Origin: Megamerina dolium | Lineage: Eukaryota; Arthropoda; Insecta; Diptera; Megamerinidae | Assembly (NCBI GenBank): GCA_963854835.1 | Contig: OY978525.1 | Coordinates: 22,715,253 to 22,779,252 of the forward strand | Length of the DNA: 64,000 nucleotides | Direction of reading: 5' to 3' | Shown here: one piece after another, positions 23,917 through 37,004 of the stretch | How positions within the stretch are numbered: the first letter of the stretch is position 1 | Layout of the letters: each line of letters opens with the position of its first letter | Notes under the pieces: generated by a model | What the model saw: the letters and a program-made list of their open reading frames with translations, nothing else | The model's database searches: none | Told to the model about the DNA's origin: nothing | Position numbers and translations under genes: made by a program

Positions 23917-24112
23917 TATGATATAAATAAATATATAGACAACTTCAATGATGTCAGTTTGACAGTCTGAATTCGTAATAGTCAAGTACGCTCTATAGAC
24001 ATGTAACTACTGAACTACTACTACTACAGTTATTGAAACACGCATGAATACAGTCGTATAAATCACAAACACATTTACCAGTAGATGCTTATAAGAGAGA
24101 TATCTAGGTTCA

Positions 24113-24500
24113 TAAAAGGTGTTTCATTAAGACGTTTGGTACTTTAATTTTGAATAAAACCCAAACGGTATGGAAATGGCCAATTGTTGCGAACAATGGC
24201 GAATAGACATTCCGGAGGATCCGACGACACTTCCACTTACGGCAACAATATTCTCAGCACTGCGTACATTCCGCACTCTGGTTGGCTTCAGAACATCAAG
24301 TACGGACCCAGTTTCATAAAATTTATTCACAATGTTGCGTACAGTTGTTTCACTAATGTGGTGACTGCGACCCCATTTTAGGTGAATCGATCGTAGCGTT
24401 TGCACCATCGACTTAGAATTTAAGATCCAAAAGTCGACCGACGATTTCAATGCATTGTTCTTTCGTATAGCGATCTATAGCTAAAATCCTATACTGTCAC
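24113..24500 (-). pseudogene. N-terminal relic of a rosa-like/mariner transposase
   Basis: Minus-strand reading starts near 24475 as a degenerate DRYTKEQCIEIVGRLLD, in the place of copy A's MDRLTIAQRIKIV. It continues through HHISETTVRNIVNKFYETG, DVLKPTRVRNVRSAENI and GMSIRHCSQQLAIS. This is the paired helix-turn-helix region. The sequence then stops abruptly at AAAAGGTGTTTCATTAAGAC (24113-24132), which looks like a transposon end, so the whole catalytic half is missing. It resembles the relic at 20340-21190 but is not simply its missing part, since that relic has its own start. Confidence 0.7.
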
Positions 24501-27500
24501 GATGACAATGACATAAAATAAGGTGGGAAGGGGTAGTTAGTGCAGAGATTAATCGATAACAAAGTATCAGACCTACTATTGGAACACACTGTACAATATG
24601 TAAGTACGAGTACATGAATATAAAAGTTGTCGTAGAACAGCACTTCAAGTAAATGTTCATTATTATTTGCTAGATGTTAGCCATATCATGTGCGGTAGTT
24701 ATGGTAGCAACGCTATATATACGATAGTACCAACACATCTGCAGCAGATATATTGTAATGGAAAAAAGTGAGCTACATGTTTGCTGTATCTTTTGTATTC
24801 GTTTGCGATAATTTCTCTTTGAACGTACATGACTTTATATGAATTGATGGCAATGAGGTCGAATCAAAATATTTTCCTTATACCATGATCATTATATATA
24901 AGTACATGATATATTAATGTTGATATAATATATATAAGATATATAGTTAATAGTTAATATTTTTTTAAGTTCAATATTTGCTATTTTAACTATCATACTA
25001 TTGGACATATGTATAAATTTGATATGAAAGAGAAATATAATATAAATATAAATATTCGTATTAAATTTTTTTGTAGGTGTTAAAAGTTGAACGACCTATT
25101 TAAAAGAGTACATTCAAGGTTCATTACTTTACATTTAATTAATATCGCTAGTCATTCCGTCATAGTCCAAAATGAAATATCAAATATTTCGTAAGGGAGG
25201 ATTGTGCGACATGATTCACATGAAGAATTAAACAAGACCCCAATCCCTACACCTTTCGAATAAAGATCTGCTGTAGAATAAAGCCAACTGGGACTTCTTC
25301 TATTGTCGATGTGGGATATGCTCACATAGATCATGTATTCGAAACTCAGATGATTCGTTTCATACTGAAGGAATATTCCATTAATTATTTTTGAAATGTA
25401 ATTGGACCTAATTCTGTGAGCTACTTTTAGTAAATGTTACAAGGGTTGTCTGGATATGTTTGTTAGAAATTGTGAAATTACCGAAGTGCAGTTAAGCTAT
25501 ACTTCCTTGTTACAATGATTACAAGTAACTTCGTAATTAAACTCACTTCATCTACTTAGGAATTTGTCAACAACCAAAGAAAAATATATGCTCTTCATTA
25601 AACTCTTAATGAAACTCAATAATTTTTCTATTGGCGAATATCAGTCATTCTAAACAGTCTTATTCACTTGCGCAGTGCGATGCGCAAAATGGCAATAGAC
25701 TAGTTACTAAACAACAGCGATGTCATACCAAAGCAACGTGACTAATTATCTTTTTAATTACAGTAAGAGCTCTAGAAATTGCTCCGCAAATATAGGCGAA
25801 GCAATCACTTCGAAACGCCTTCTACCCCATTTGCACTTAGTAAAATTTAACAGCAAGTAATTACTTAATTCATATTGACTTGTTAAAACCACTGCGTTCC
25901 TCTACTTTCGCTTTTCCTAATATTACGTAAATTGCATTTTCTACATGATGTGCCTTAAATTTATATAATATTGGTATTCGTATTCCCTTTGTATGAAATG
26001 CAATATACTTATATGTTGGTAAGAGTAATTCTATGAAATTAGAGATAATTTACAATTATACATTGTGCATGCGCATGTGCATATAAGCTTGAACTTTACC
26101 AGCATCTATATTTTCTTAGGAAAACTTTATGCATGTACAAAGTTAAGTATAGTAAACACCAATGTTTTCCTATACTATCGTATGTATACATACACAAAGA
26201 TCTAATAAATCAAATATAAAACACTTGTGAAACAATTACTACAATAAATTCAATTTGTGTAGAACAAAATATAACACAGACAACAAGTTACGAAGGACTT
26301 CCAATTGAACAAGTCGAGTAAAATAGATGATTGAATTTTACAATATAATTGGTGGTTTGCTGTAGATTAGTTTTGTTTGGATTTACTGCAATCGGTTGTT
26401 TTTCTATATTTTATTTTAAATTTGAAATTCATTGAATATAATTCAAAACTCGTACGGTCTATTTGTTAAAGATCTTGGAACTGTTAGCAATGAATTTGAG
26501 AATAGTATTTATTTTGAATTTTATTTAGGTTGATTTTTGCATATGACATTTTATTATATGCATAAACTTATTTTAGAAAATTATACTCGTCGTAGAGATT
26601 ACATTATTTGGAGTTTTTATCCTTTTTAAATAATATTAATAAATATGTGATGGCGTTAAAATTATTTCATATTATTATTATCGTATTTCGTTATCGTATT
26701 CGATGCAATATTTCCATCTATTGTTTCGGCTTGTTTTATAAGAGATGACTATTTGGATTTGAGAATACAGTAGAAATTACAACATATCTCCATTAGCTTA
26801 TTTACTTACTCCATACTTACTTAAAATTGGATAATAGTATTAAAAAATTTGAAGTCTTGCGCATATTCATGGCAGAATATTAAATTCACTTTTTTGCATA
26901 TTACGTAAAATTTGTACAATCATTTTTGCCAAGACTTCCCACTTTGGACCGAGTGATGGCTTTTTTGGTCCATTTCATATGGTCGACTATTTAAGCGATG
27001 CATATAGAGAATTAATAACTTGACAAAATATAGTGGATAGGTAAAATGAATGGGATCAGGTGAAACATTTGATCTTCGAGGAGCATCCAGGGATCAGTGT
27101 GAGCCAATTTGGTAAAAATATAAATTTTGTATGGGAGCCCTCCTAAAGGGTACCAAAAAGGGGTAAGTATTATGCTTCAGTAAAAGTTTGAGAAATAAAA
27201 AATTATTTAAACTGAGTTACATTTCATCTTCCTCGAGGCGATCCCTCGGCAGATAAGAGGGTATTTACAGATGTTTAAATATTTTTAGGTTAATTTTGCA
27301 GGTGATCTATCGGAGCGTTTAGAGATAGTGGTAAATATGTTCGCAGGAAATACCGGAGTGAAGAAATGAAACAGGATTGGTCATTTAAGAAAAATGTGAA
27401 TTTTGTAAATAGCTGAGTCCCCTTAAGGGTTGAAACTTGGAGTGAGTACAATATATTCCCAAAACATGTTGGTGAAGAAAATTTATTTAGGGTCTCCTGA

Positions 27501-28985
27501 GCAGCTGTGTGGCTATTTTTCAATTTTTCTTCCATGTGGTTGAAGTTTGATGACAAGTCGGTACCAAATTTACACCCATCCCACTCCTACCACATTTTGA
27601 CTAACATATTTTTTACAAAACCCCATAAAATTATACATACAATTATTACGACACGTACTGCCACTTTGTCAACTCGCCCTTGAAAATTTTAGTCAAATCT
27701 CGCCAATTTTAGTTCGTACACGATGCGTCATCTTTGTAATAAATATGTCATTACACTTCTTTGTAAAGAATGAATGAATGGAGAACTGTAGAAAGTTTCA
27801 TTACAAGAATTGGCCTACCCTTACAAAGTTGCAATAAAAAAACAACATCATTACAGGATTTTGCAATTGAATCTTCAAAATTATATTAATTGATCACACC
27901 ACATTTGCAAGAACTTTTTCATTTTGAAGACCAATTAAATTCACATTTTTGCTGATTGTCACATCTTTGCCGAATTTCACCTGCTGTAAAAAAAAAAACT
28001 TAAATTGATTTTTGTCGAAATTTTAAAATATTTTCGCTACAACGATGTATATATTTTAGTGAGGGTATTTTATTTAAAAAATCAAATCAATTTATCTGCG
28101 TCTCATCTTATCCACCTCATCTCATTTTATATTGTTTGTTTTATGTGTTACATCGTCATCTCGCCATCGCCTTAAGGGAGTAGGAATATATTTTTAAATC
28201 ATATTAAGTTGTTGTTTGTTGGCATCTTGGCGTATGAACCAGATCAAAATATAGATATATTGATATTCGTATTTATCATATGTACATAGCATTGCACCAG
28301 AGGCATATGACTTGAAGTCACAAACACAGGCATATAGGCTGCCAAGCAGAGGGGCAGATAGATTGTTAGGCAAACAGAAAGAATAACATACAGTTGGATA
28401 GGAATATTCGAAAAGACGTTTTTTCTGTGAAACTTTGAAAGAAGAACTTTTTTTTAGCTTTTTTGCGATGCTTCTTTTTTCTCTGCTTCTCAGTTAACAT
28501 ATTGCGAGATGTCGTTTGGTTTGATGCTTTTCTCATTTCATAATATTTTGTAATTTTCATTTTTTCAGACAGAAAATTTGTTAGAAGATAATAGCAATAA
28601 ATGCGTATGATATTATGCGAACATTTTGCAATCATCTTTTTTTATATAATTAGTTTATATAATTTTAATAATTTAATGAAATGTTATAAAGAACAGCATT
28701 TTTGTCGGAATGAAAATATAAAAGATTAACAACATGTTTTGTGATGTTTAAACACGACAGCATGTCAATTAATTTAATTTTAAATTTAATATGATTCTTC
28801 CATTATGAAAAGTAGGTTAAAATATTATTTTTCATGCATAATAGAACTCAATTAATTAGTCAAAGAATCTATTTAATGTAAGAGAAATATTTGTTTTACA
28901 AAAGAAGAGTTATAAGAAATATTAGAGATGAGAGAAATATTAACTTGCAAAATATATTTTCACATTTTTCATTTAACGCAAGTGA
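24501..28985. other. Non-coding A+T-rich stretch
   Basis: No gene is recognised in about 4.5 kb. Two instances of a dispersed motif lie at 27122-27165 and 27400-27455. A small perfect hairpin, TTGCGCA/TGCGCAA, is at 25668-25687. Confidence 0.5.
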
Positions 28986-29500
28986 TATGAAAAAAATCTG
29001 AAGAATAAAATTTACTTTCATGTCGTTATTTTCTGTGCTAGGGTATCATTTAGTTTCTGTTGCTGCTTACAGTTCACGTCGTTTTTTTCGGTGGAAGTAG
29101 TTCATAGAAAAGTAGACCTGTGTGGAGTAACCTCTTAACTGGCTTTTCTGGCTCTTCATTCAAACGACTTCATTTTTTGAATAGACTACATTGTTCTAGG
29201 TAATGAATTTTACATCGCCTGTGATCAAACGCTTCAAGAATGGATGATTTGCTTTCTGTGCTTTTTGTTGATTGAAGAGATAAAGTCGAATTGTCAGGTG
29301 TACCTAAATATCAATATCTTTATAAAGCTATGCGACTTGGACACGAACTCCAGAACGATGAGTGTCTTCAACAGAAAATTCATCATCACGGAATCGAACG
29401 ACCCAGTGTTGGCACTTGCATTTTTAAAGACATTTGTGCCGCTAATTTTACCCAGCTCTGCCCTGGCTACTTGTTCCCCTTTTTTGTATGTATGCATTTG
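28986..29500 (-). pseudogene. Decayed mariner transposase, N-terminal and middle part
   Basis: Read on the minus strand in shifting frames, four blocks appear in the right order for a mariner transposase: DDEFSVEDTHRSG (about 29351-29391), LKRLITGDVKFIT (about 29200-29239; the ITGDEKW box with the first catalytic Asp), GLLFYELLPPKKT (about 29077-29122) and DVNCKQQQKLNDTLAQKIT (about 29023-29079). Stops and frameshifts separate them. The relic ends before the second catalytic Asp. Plus-strand open frames over 29244-29539 are antisense shadows of this relic. Confidence 0.75.
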
Positions 29501-29627
29501 ACTCTAACCCTTTGCCTGTTGTCTTATCACGTTTTTTGATCTTTGTCAAAAGGATTTTTCACAAGTGTTAATCGTTTTGGAATTGGTGTTGTTTAAAGGC
29601 AAGATTTGGTGCTAATTATGCCGATCT

Positions 29628-29775
29628 TATATAATTATAATAATTATATAAGATTATTATAATTATTATTATTATAATTATAATTATTATTATTATAATT
29701 ATAATTATTATAATTATAATTATAATAATTATAATTATAATAATTATATAATTATAATGATTATAATAATAACGA
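29628..29775. repeat. A/T-only palindromic simple repeat
   Basis: About 150 bp built from AATTATAATTATTAT units that can fold on themselves in many registers. It lies between the two oppositely oriented mariner parts. Confidence 0.9.
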
Positions 29776-29881
29776 ATACAAGCCGTTGAGAAAATCTAAA
29801 AAAAACACCTTAGATGGCAGTGTTTGAAGAACTATAATTTAATTATTATCTTTATATATTATTATTGTATTAATTAGAATT

Positions 29882-30063
29882 TTGACATAACGAAGGCTGT
29901 TACGAAGTATTTAGCTCCCACGTATGCTGTTCTCCGTCCCAAAATTATAAAAATATCAATGATTCACGAACAACATTCTGAATTACTTCCTCATTCGCCT
30001 TATATGCTAGATTTGGCACCCTATGATTTCTTGTTGTTGCCAAATATACAGAACTTCAAAAAC
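29882..30063 (+). pseudogene. Decayed mariner transposase, C-terminal part (inverted)
   Basis: The frame from 29983 reads LLPHSPYMLDLAPYDFLLLP, an unmistakable form of the mariner third-Asp box (PPYSPDLAPCDFFLF), followed by NIQNFKN. Upstream in the same frame, TKAVTKYL resembles the helix after the second Asp, but spacing there is abnormal, so that part is uncertain. It is on the opposite strand from the N-terminal and middle part at 28986-29500 and does not overlap it in content. Confidence 0.72.
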
Positions 30064-30617
30064 ATAAGTAGTATTTCTTATATCCTTTGTTATCCCCTTT
30101 TCAAGACAAACTTGTTTTAAACTTAGTTGAATTTTTTTATATTACGAGTATTCATATGCTAATCAAATCCTTTATAAAGAAAAGACTAAAACAATAAACG
30201 AATACAATAATAGAATATAAAAAATACATTAAAAAAAATATGTTTTTTTTTTGCAAAACCTTTTCTCCACTCTAACATACATGATAATCAGACGTACAAA
30301 CATATGTACAATATTAACATGTACCATGTAAAAATGTCTCTTAAGAGTTTTCTTTTTCGCTACAAAACACTGACAAGTATGCACCCACACTCATACCCAC
30401 TCACATATACATAAACCTATGTCTTTTCATCTCTTGGCATATCTGTACCCTAAAACAATGTATTAAGTAGAAAGAAAGTTATTCTTATAAAATTCAAATC
30501 AAGTTACTAAAATGCTCTTATAGGGCTCATAAGAAGACATATTATACTTGAAAATTTTCTCTGGAGTATGTAAATATACATACTCATACATATAGCTATA
30601 CTAATAATTTGAGCATA
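30064..30617. other. Non-coding A+T-rich stretch
   Basis: No gene or element is recognised. Confidence 0.5.
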
Positions 30618-30620
30618 TGT

Positions 30621-31655
30621 TTTTATACCCTGCATAATGCAATATGCATGGTATATTCATTTCGGTCAGATGTTTGTGTCCACTTGAAGGAATCTCCGGA
30701 GATATAGACATGGATATATATTCGTGATCAGCGTCGATTAAATTTTCGATTTAACGATGTCCGTCCGTCCGTCCGTCCGTCCGTCCGTCCCTCTGTCTGT
30801 CACCTGGCTGGTTCGCACGATAACTTGAGTAAATATTGAGCTATTTCGATGAAATTTGGCATAAGTAATCTATGATCTAAGAGTACGGAGGGGATTGATA
30901 TTGGGCATGATCGGTCAATAACCACGCCCACACCAAGCATTCAAAGCGACTAACCTCGAAATTTTCAAAATCTTTAACTTGCTATAACTCACATAATATA
31001 CCACTTGAGACAACAATATTTGGCACATAGACTTACATTATACCACTATATAACCTCACCAAAAGTGGTTGAGCCACGCCTACTTCTTAGCGTAGCTGTC
31101 ATACAAAGTGTCTGTACTTCTTTTAAATTGAAACAGCTGTAACTTCGGCAATCTTCTGTCTAGAATAACCATAATGGACACTTAAATTAATATCGTAGTC
31201 GGAAATAATCTGACAAAAAATCAACATGCCACAACCACTTCTTAATGGGGCTTCCATACAAAATTTGGAAAATTAAAAAAAATTTAAACCGCTATAACTT
31301 ACGAACTATTCAGCGTAGGACAACCAAATTTAAGGAGTGGATTGATATTGAAAAATTAATTAGATATACAAGAAAGAGGTAAGCCACGCCCACTTTTTAT
31401 ATAGCTTCCGTACAAAATCTCGGATTTATCTTAAACATTAAAACACCCATAACTTACTAAATAATACGCCTAGGTCAACCCATTGCAACCTAGGTAGTTT
31501 AGTATTATAGGCAGAAATTATTCCTCAAATTTGGTGAGGTAGCCTGGTTCTTAATGTAGCTCCTATACAAAGTAGTGGAAGAATAGGATGGATATACGAA
31601 CAAACTTTTTATATATACCTCTACATATGCAGGGTATAATTTGGTCGGCCCCAGC
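30621..31655 (+). mobile_element. Full-length (GTCC)n TIR repeat, about 1 kb
   Basis: The ends are inverted copies of TATACCCTGCAT (about 30624-30635) and ATGCAGGGTATA (about 31627-31638). The 5' end is itself a fold-back (TATACCCTGCAT, loop, ATGCATGGTATA). A (GTCC)n block of about 40 bp starts at 30759. Downstream are repeated themes such as ACCACGCCCAC, GCCACGCCTACTTC and GCCACGCCCACTTTTT, each followed by CATACAAA-type phrases, so the interior may be an old array of diverged units. It ends in GGTCGGCCCCAGCCGAC. No ORF is present. Similar TATACCC...GGGTATA repeats with GTCC blocks are known from fly genomes; I cannot name the family. Confidence 0.78.
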
Positions 31656-34600
31656 CGACTGTAAGGAGATTTTTTCTAATAACTTAATAAAGGTCCACTA
31701 TAGCATATCTTTTTATATATCTATATTTGAAAGTTTTGTAAGATATTCGTGCTCATGTTCGATTTTTTTTTTTAACATTTTTCATAATACATTAATTTAA
31801 TATTTATCGCTATTGTTTGATTTTGATGCATACTCGTATAAGCAATGCACTGATTTTTATTCTACAATATTACATAAGGAAATGTTTGTATTCAGAAATC
31901 GATATAAACGGATGAAATATAGAATGGAATATAGAAATATATTTGCTAATAAATAGACAACGTTAAATAAGAGCTAGTTTCGATAAATATCACGACTGCT
32001 TCTCATAGAAAAGTTTGTTTTCAGAAGTGTTTGTATAGCTATAGAGCTGAAGATCGGCACAAGCTATTGCTTTTATAAACGAAGGAAGAAGAAATTCACA
32101 AAATTCTTTCAAAAATATGCTTTTTCGAACGTAAGTCATAATATAGGCTATCTAAGCTTCATTCGTAATTCATTCCTATATGTGTAAGTACTTCATTTCG
32201 ATTTGGTAATCCTTTTATTTGGCACTACAAATTTTGTGAATAATAAGATTTGCTAAAAATCTATTTAATACAACTTGCTTTTAGTTTCCTTTTTCAGAAA
32301 TATCTACTGATCTCTTGCTTTCTCAAAAGATATGATAGATTTGCCTTGCATTTATTTTCGATACATTCTTGAAAATCATTTGCATTTTATTTTATATTTT
32401 ATTCGTAAACTTAGGCTAGTTACTTAATTTTAATACATTCTATTCTAAATATTAAGCACCGCATGAGCTTCGAATCAATCTAATATAACTTATAATAAAT
32501 ATGGTATTTTGATTTTATACCACATAATTTTTCTTGGTCTTGCTCATATTATTTCATTAATTTCTATATTATGTGTATTACACACATGCGATTACACACA
32601 TGACTGTAGTAATCCTATCTCAAATGCTGACAGATATACATATATTGGAAAATTGAAGAAGCAAAAAATAAAAAAACAGGAAAATTGAATTGCCAATATT
32701 ATCAGCTGTCCAGAAATATAACTTGGTTTTTTTTTCTTCCTCAATTTTCTCTTCTTCTTGCAGACGTCGTCGTCATTGACAAAATGCCTTTAAAGAAATT
32801 GCAAAATATATTGTACAATGTGTGTGTCACAAGGACAAGAACCAACAACAACAACAAAATCAACAACAATAAGGTCAAATAAAATAAATTGATGGAAATA
32901 GAAAGTGTGGTGACACTTATTGTATAACGCAGACGGTGGATTATTTTATTTATACTCGTATATGTTCTTTTTACTGAAATCGCCTACGAATTCATGCATT
33001 TGTATGTAAGGCTGTATTGTAAAAGGGAGTATTCCATTTTTTTATAGTTGTACTTAAAACTTAGTTGCTAGAAATTTAAATGAATCAACCACAAAGAAAA
33101 TATACCTGCTTGCTCAATTTTTAAAAAGAATTGTTTATGATAGATTTTTCAAGTGAATTTTTAATTCAATTCAATTCAATTCAACTCAATTTCAATGAAA
33201 TACAAACGAATAGTTACAGAAAGGTATACAATTTTTAAAAAGGTAGGTACTTTATTTAATTTAGTATTTGTGGCACATAATGTTTTACGAAATGTTTCTT
33301 TGATATCAAAATTGTTTCCAATATACTTACCTTTTCATTAGGTTGTGAATGAGGTCCAAGTGGGAAAGCTATTATTGTAAAAGCCCAATTAATTCAATTT
33401 AATCATCAACAATTTTATTTTTTTGAAAGCAAAACCTGTTGCACCTATCAGAGCTAAAAACATTTTAAAATGCAAATTTGGTCTGAGGTAAAAGACGCAG
33501 CTCCATGTCTAGCACGTTGGCCTAAGAAATTTGCACAAAAAGAATTCGTATTCGGATAAAAATATTTAGATTTCTGATAAAAAGAATTTCAATTTGTCCG
33601 ACTATGATAATGTCGGAATACAGCTCTTGGTTGTACTTCATGCCCACCTACTCACAATCAACGTAAATAGATACACAAAGATCTTGCGTAGGGTTTCCGT
33701 AAACGTCTAAACAAATGTAATAAATATAAGAATATAATTCATTAGTGCTATGGAAAAAGTAAAATGTAAAAAGAAAAAAGTAAACAGAATATTTATTCAG
33801 TGAATTCATTTAATACATTTCCATCAAAGTTTTGCCTCGAAATATGTTCAAATTCGCAAACATAGCACTTCTTACTCATATCCTCAAAATGTTTCAGAGA
33901 CAAATTTGTATATAAAGGAAAAATTCAGAGCGGATAGTGAATATTCAAAAGTATTAGGGTTTCTTTAAAGTTTTAGTTTTGAAAATGTTACTGGTCACTT
34001 ACCAGTCACTTTAAAGCACGGTTAATATTTAACAAATCTTGTCTCTCTGAGACATATTTAAGAACTGCTATTTATTGGGATACTAAAATCCAGATATCTA
34101 TTTCAAACTCTATTCATACATGTAGCTGAGTAGTGGTTCCTCGAATTTTTGATTCGAAAAATTTTCCATCGGTTCTTTTGAATTTTGTCACAGATCTCTT
34201 CCAAAAACTGTGTCACTGAAAATATTTTATCATAAAAGAATTCAGAATTGTTTACAAACATGTGGGCATAGTTCGAAATATATAGCATTTGTCTTTGACA
34301 AAAAAAAAATCCTATTGAATTGGTCAAATTGGCAATAAGCTTTTCCTTACATAGTGTGAATAAGGACATATTTTATATCATATACCGTAATATATATATA
34401 TTATGGTATATTTGTACAAGTACATACCAACTTATATCAAATTGTTTTTTTGTTGTAGCAACTCGAAAATGAAATCTTTAAAAGCTTCTCAGTAGGATGC
34501 TGTATTATGTGATACATCAACTAGCCTCAAAACAATAATCTTCAAATACACAACACACGTATGAAAATACCTCTGTTTGACGCGCAAATTTATAATAAAC

Positions 34601-35089
34601 GGTTGTGTACGTTCTGCTAAGAAGCGTGGTTGTTGTGAATAACCAATGCATATATGTACATATATGCACATACATATGAACATGGACGATTGGACCCAAA
34701 AAACTAGAACAAAAAAGTTTATAAAGCTAAACAAGTAAAAGAAAAGAATATAATTAAAATAATTTGAGGTGATTAAAATAAATAATTTTTTTTTTTTGCT
34801 TAAATGATTTGAATAATAATTGAATAATAATATCTCCAAGAACAATAACAAAGACAAATGTTTATTACAAAAAGGAATAAAGTGTAGCCGTATTCACTGA
34901 GTGTGTGTGTGCGTATGGCTATAAAGTGTTAAAATTTATTGTACGAGTTTCTGTATGTATTGTACTATATGTATGTATGATGGTACAACAAAAACCATTT
35001 ATAGCAAACAGAACGTTAAGAGAGAGAGAGAGGAGCAGTTGAGAGCGAGAAAGAGAGTCTAAAACAAAGAAAATATATGAAAATAACGG

Positions 35090-35153
<64 letters not shown>

Positions 35154-36615
35154 TACATATGTATATATTAGCACAAATATACACTATGTTCTTTTCAATT
35201 GAAAACAATGAAATTGAATGTTCAACTTAATGTTTATGGGCTGTGTGTGTAACACAGACAGATGTTTGCACACAAACGAATAGAGTTGTATTTTCAAATT
35301 TGTTGTTGTTGTTCGCACATGTTCACTCGGCTATAAAATCACGCAAGTATTCGCATTGAGTAAAATATAAAAATTAGATGTGAGTGAAAGTGTAGGTGAA
35401 AGGAAGCTGTATTAGCAATAACAACAATAGGTGAATTTGTAATATGTTTGTATGTATTTTTTCTCATGAATGAATCGCTTATGTTTAGTATGTCATAGCA
35501 TTTCTACATACATGTTTAGCAGGTACTATGTATGTATGTTTCGAACAGCATCACTTGACATTAGAAACAGAAGAAGATGTTGCTTTAGTGTTAATGTTGA
35601 CATAGAAGAACGTGAAAGGAATACTTATGGTTATGTAGATACCTACATATCTACACACATTCATAGCTATATATTTGTAAGAAAGCAATAAAACACAAGA
35701 CTTTAAAATGGTGGTAGATATTCATTGAATCATAAACAAATCAACATCAAAGGACATCGATGATGACAAGTAGCAGTACGGTGTCTGTCTGTATGTGCTT
35801 TTTTTTTTTTGAAACCATTACCTAGTAGAAGGCAGTTATAAAATAAATGCCGATGATGTTTTTATTGGTATTATGATACCACTGCAAAACTTTTAAAGTG
35901 TATGCCGTAATGATGAGTGGAAACAAATTATATTCTAAGCAATAGCAATAAAAATACGCAATAATTATGAACGTTGTATAAAATATTGGTCATTTCATAT
36001 ATGTTTTCTTATAACTTTTTGTTTTAATCATATCCGCTAATGCTTTAATTGAATTTATTCTAGTAATTTCTATTCATATATTATACATATTTCGTAAGAC
36101 AGTACATAGCCCCTTTAAAACACTCCCTACAATCATCCCATTTGAGATGATCAACTTTGAGTTTAACTGTATTTACAATATAAATCAGATTTTAATCAAA
36201 TTTTATTATCAATACTTTGATTACTCATCTTTCATTATGTGTGATATAACCTTAACGCGATAACGCTAAAAGGTCGTTGACAAAACGGCCCTTAGGATGT
36301 TACTATTGTTATTCATGAATACAATGGTTTATTCACCAAGCAGAGTTGTTTAAAGCAATTTACCTATAAAACTCATTTCATATAATTGTAGATCTTAGAA
36401 TTTCATACTTTAACATATTTTAATTGAAAATACAAGTATGTTCACTAAAAATCTTAATTTTATATCGTTATTCAAGGTATATTCTTTGAAAAAGGTTATA
36501 ATATTCACATCATAAATATTTAGTGTCTCCAGACGGATTGGTCTACTTCAAGCGTACATATTTAAGCATATTAAAATAAGAACAATGGATAAGTTAATTG
36601 AAAATTTGATTTTTT
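31656..36615. other. Non-coding A+T-rich stretch
   Basis: No gene is recognised in about 5 kb. It includes CAA-rich patches near 32845-32875, (ATTCA)n near 33165-33185, a palindrome ACCGTAATATAT/ATATATTATGGT near 34384-34407, GA-rich sequence at 35018-35060 and the (TA)n tract at 35096-35152. Confidence 0.5.
35096..35152. repeat. (TA)n microsatellite
   Basis: About 56 bp of uninterrupted TA. Confidence 0.95.
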
Positions 36616-36627
36616 AAGTGAATAAGT
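36616..36627. repeat. Target-site duplication of SINE copy 4 (left)
   Basis: AAGTGAATAAGT at 36616-36627 recurs at 36993-37004 after the SINE tail. Confidence 0.85.
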
Positions 36628-36992
36628 GGGTGGGTGCCGTAGCTCAGTGGTTAGTGTGTTCGCCTTCTGATCTGTAGGTCGTGGTTCAATCCCCGGCTGA
36701 TGCATAACAAATTTAATATCGAAAAGATTTTTCTTTCGAATGGTACCCACCTGTCGGCAAACAATTGGCAATTCTTCCGACAGTAACAACTTGCCATGAA
36801 AAAGCTTCTAAAAGAACTCTGTGACAAAGCTCAGAAAAAGTGATGTCACAAGTGTTCTGCCGTTCGGAACCGGCTAAAATAAGTAGGTCCCTTCTAATAC
36901 TGTCCAAATTTAAGACGTACAACAGTAATGGAAGAGAAGCTCGGCCAATGAGCCCTTTGGGGCTTTAAGTGCCACATATTTATTTTTTTTTA
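36628..36992 (+). mobile_element. tRNA-derived SINE, copy 4 (full length)
   Basis: It begins GGGTGGGTGCCGTAGCTCAG with intact box A and box B and is nearly identical to copy 1. Differences include GAAAAGATTTTTC for GATAAGATTTTTC and GGCTTTAAGTGCC for GGCTTTATGTGCC. It ends in the T-rich tail TATTTTTTTTTAA and is flanked by a 12-bp duplication. Confidence 0.9.
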
Positions 36993-37004
36993 AAGTGAAT
37001 AAGT

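Noticed and set aside
25668..25687. TTGCGCA/TGCGCAA hairpin as a possible miRNA
   Set aside because: Only 7 bp of stem, and the flanks pair poorly.
29244..29539. Plus-strand 82-85 codon open frames
   Set aside because: They are antisense to the minus-strand mariner relic, which accounts for the sequence better.
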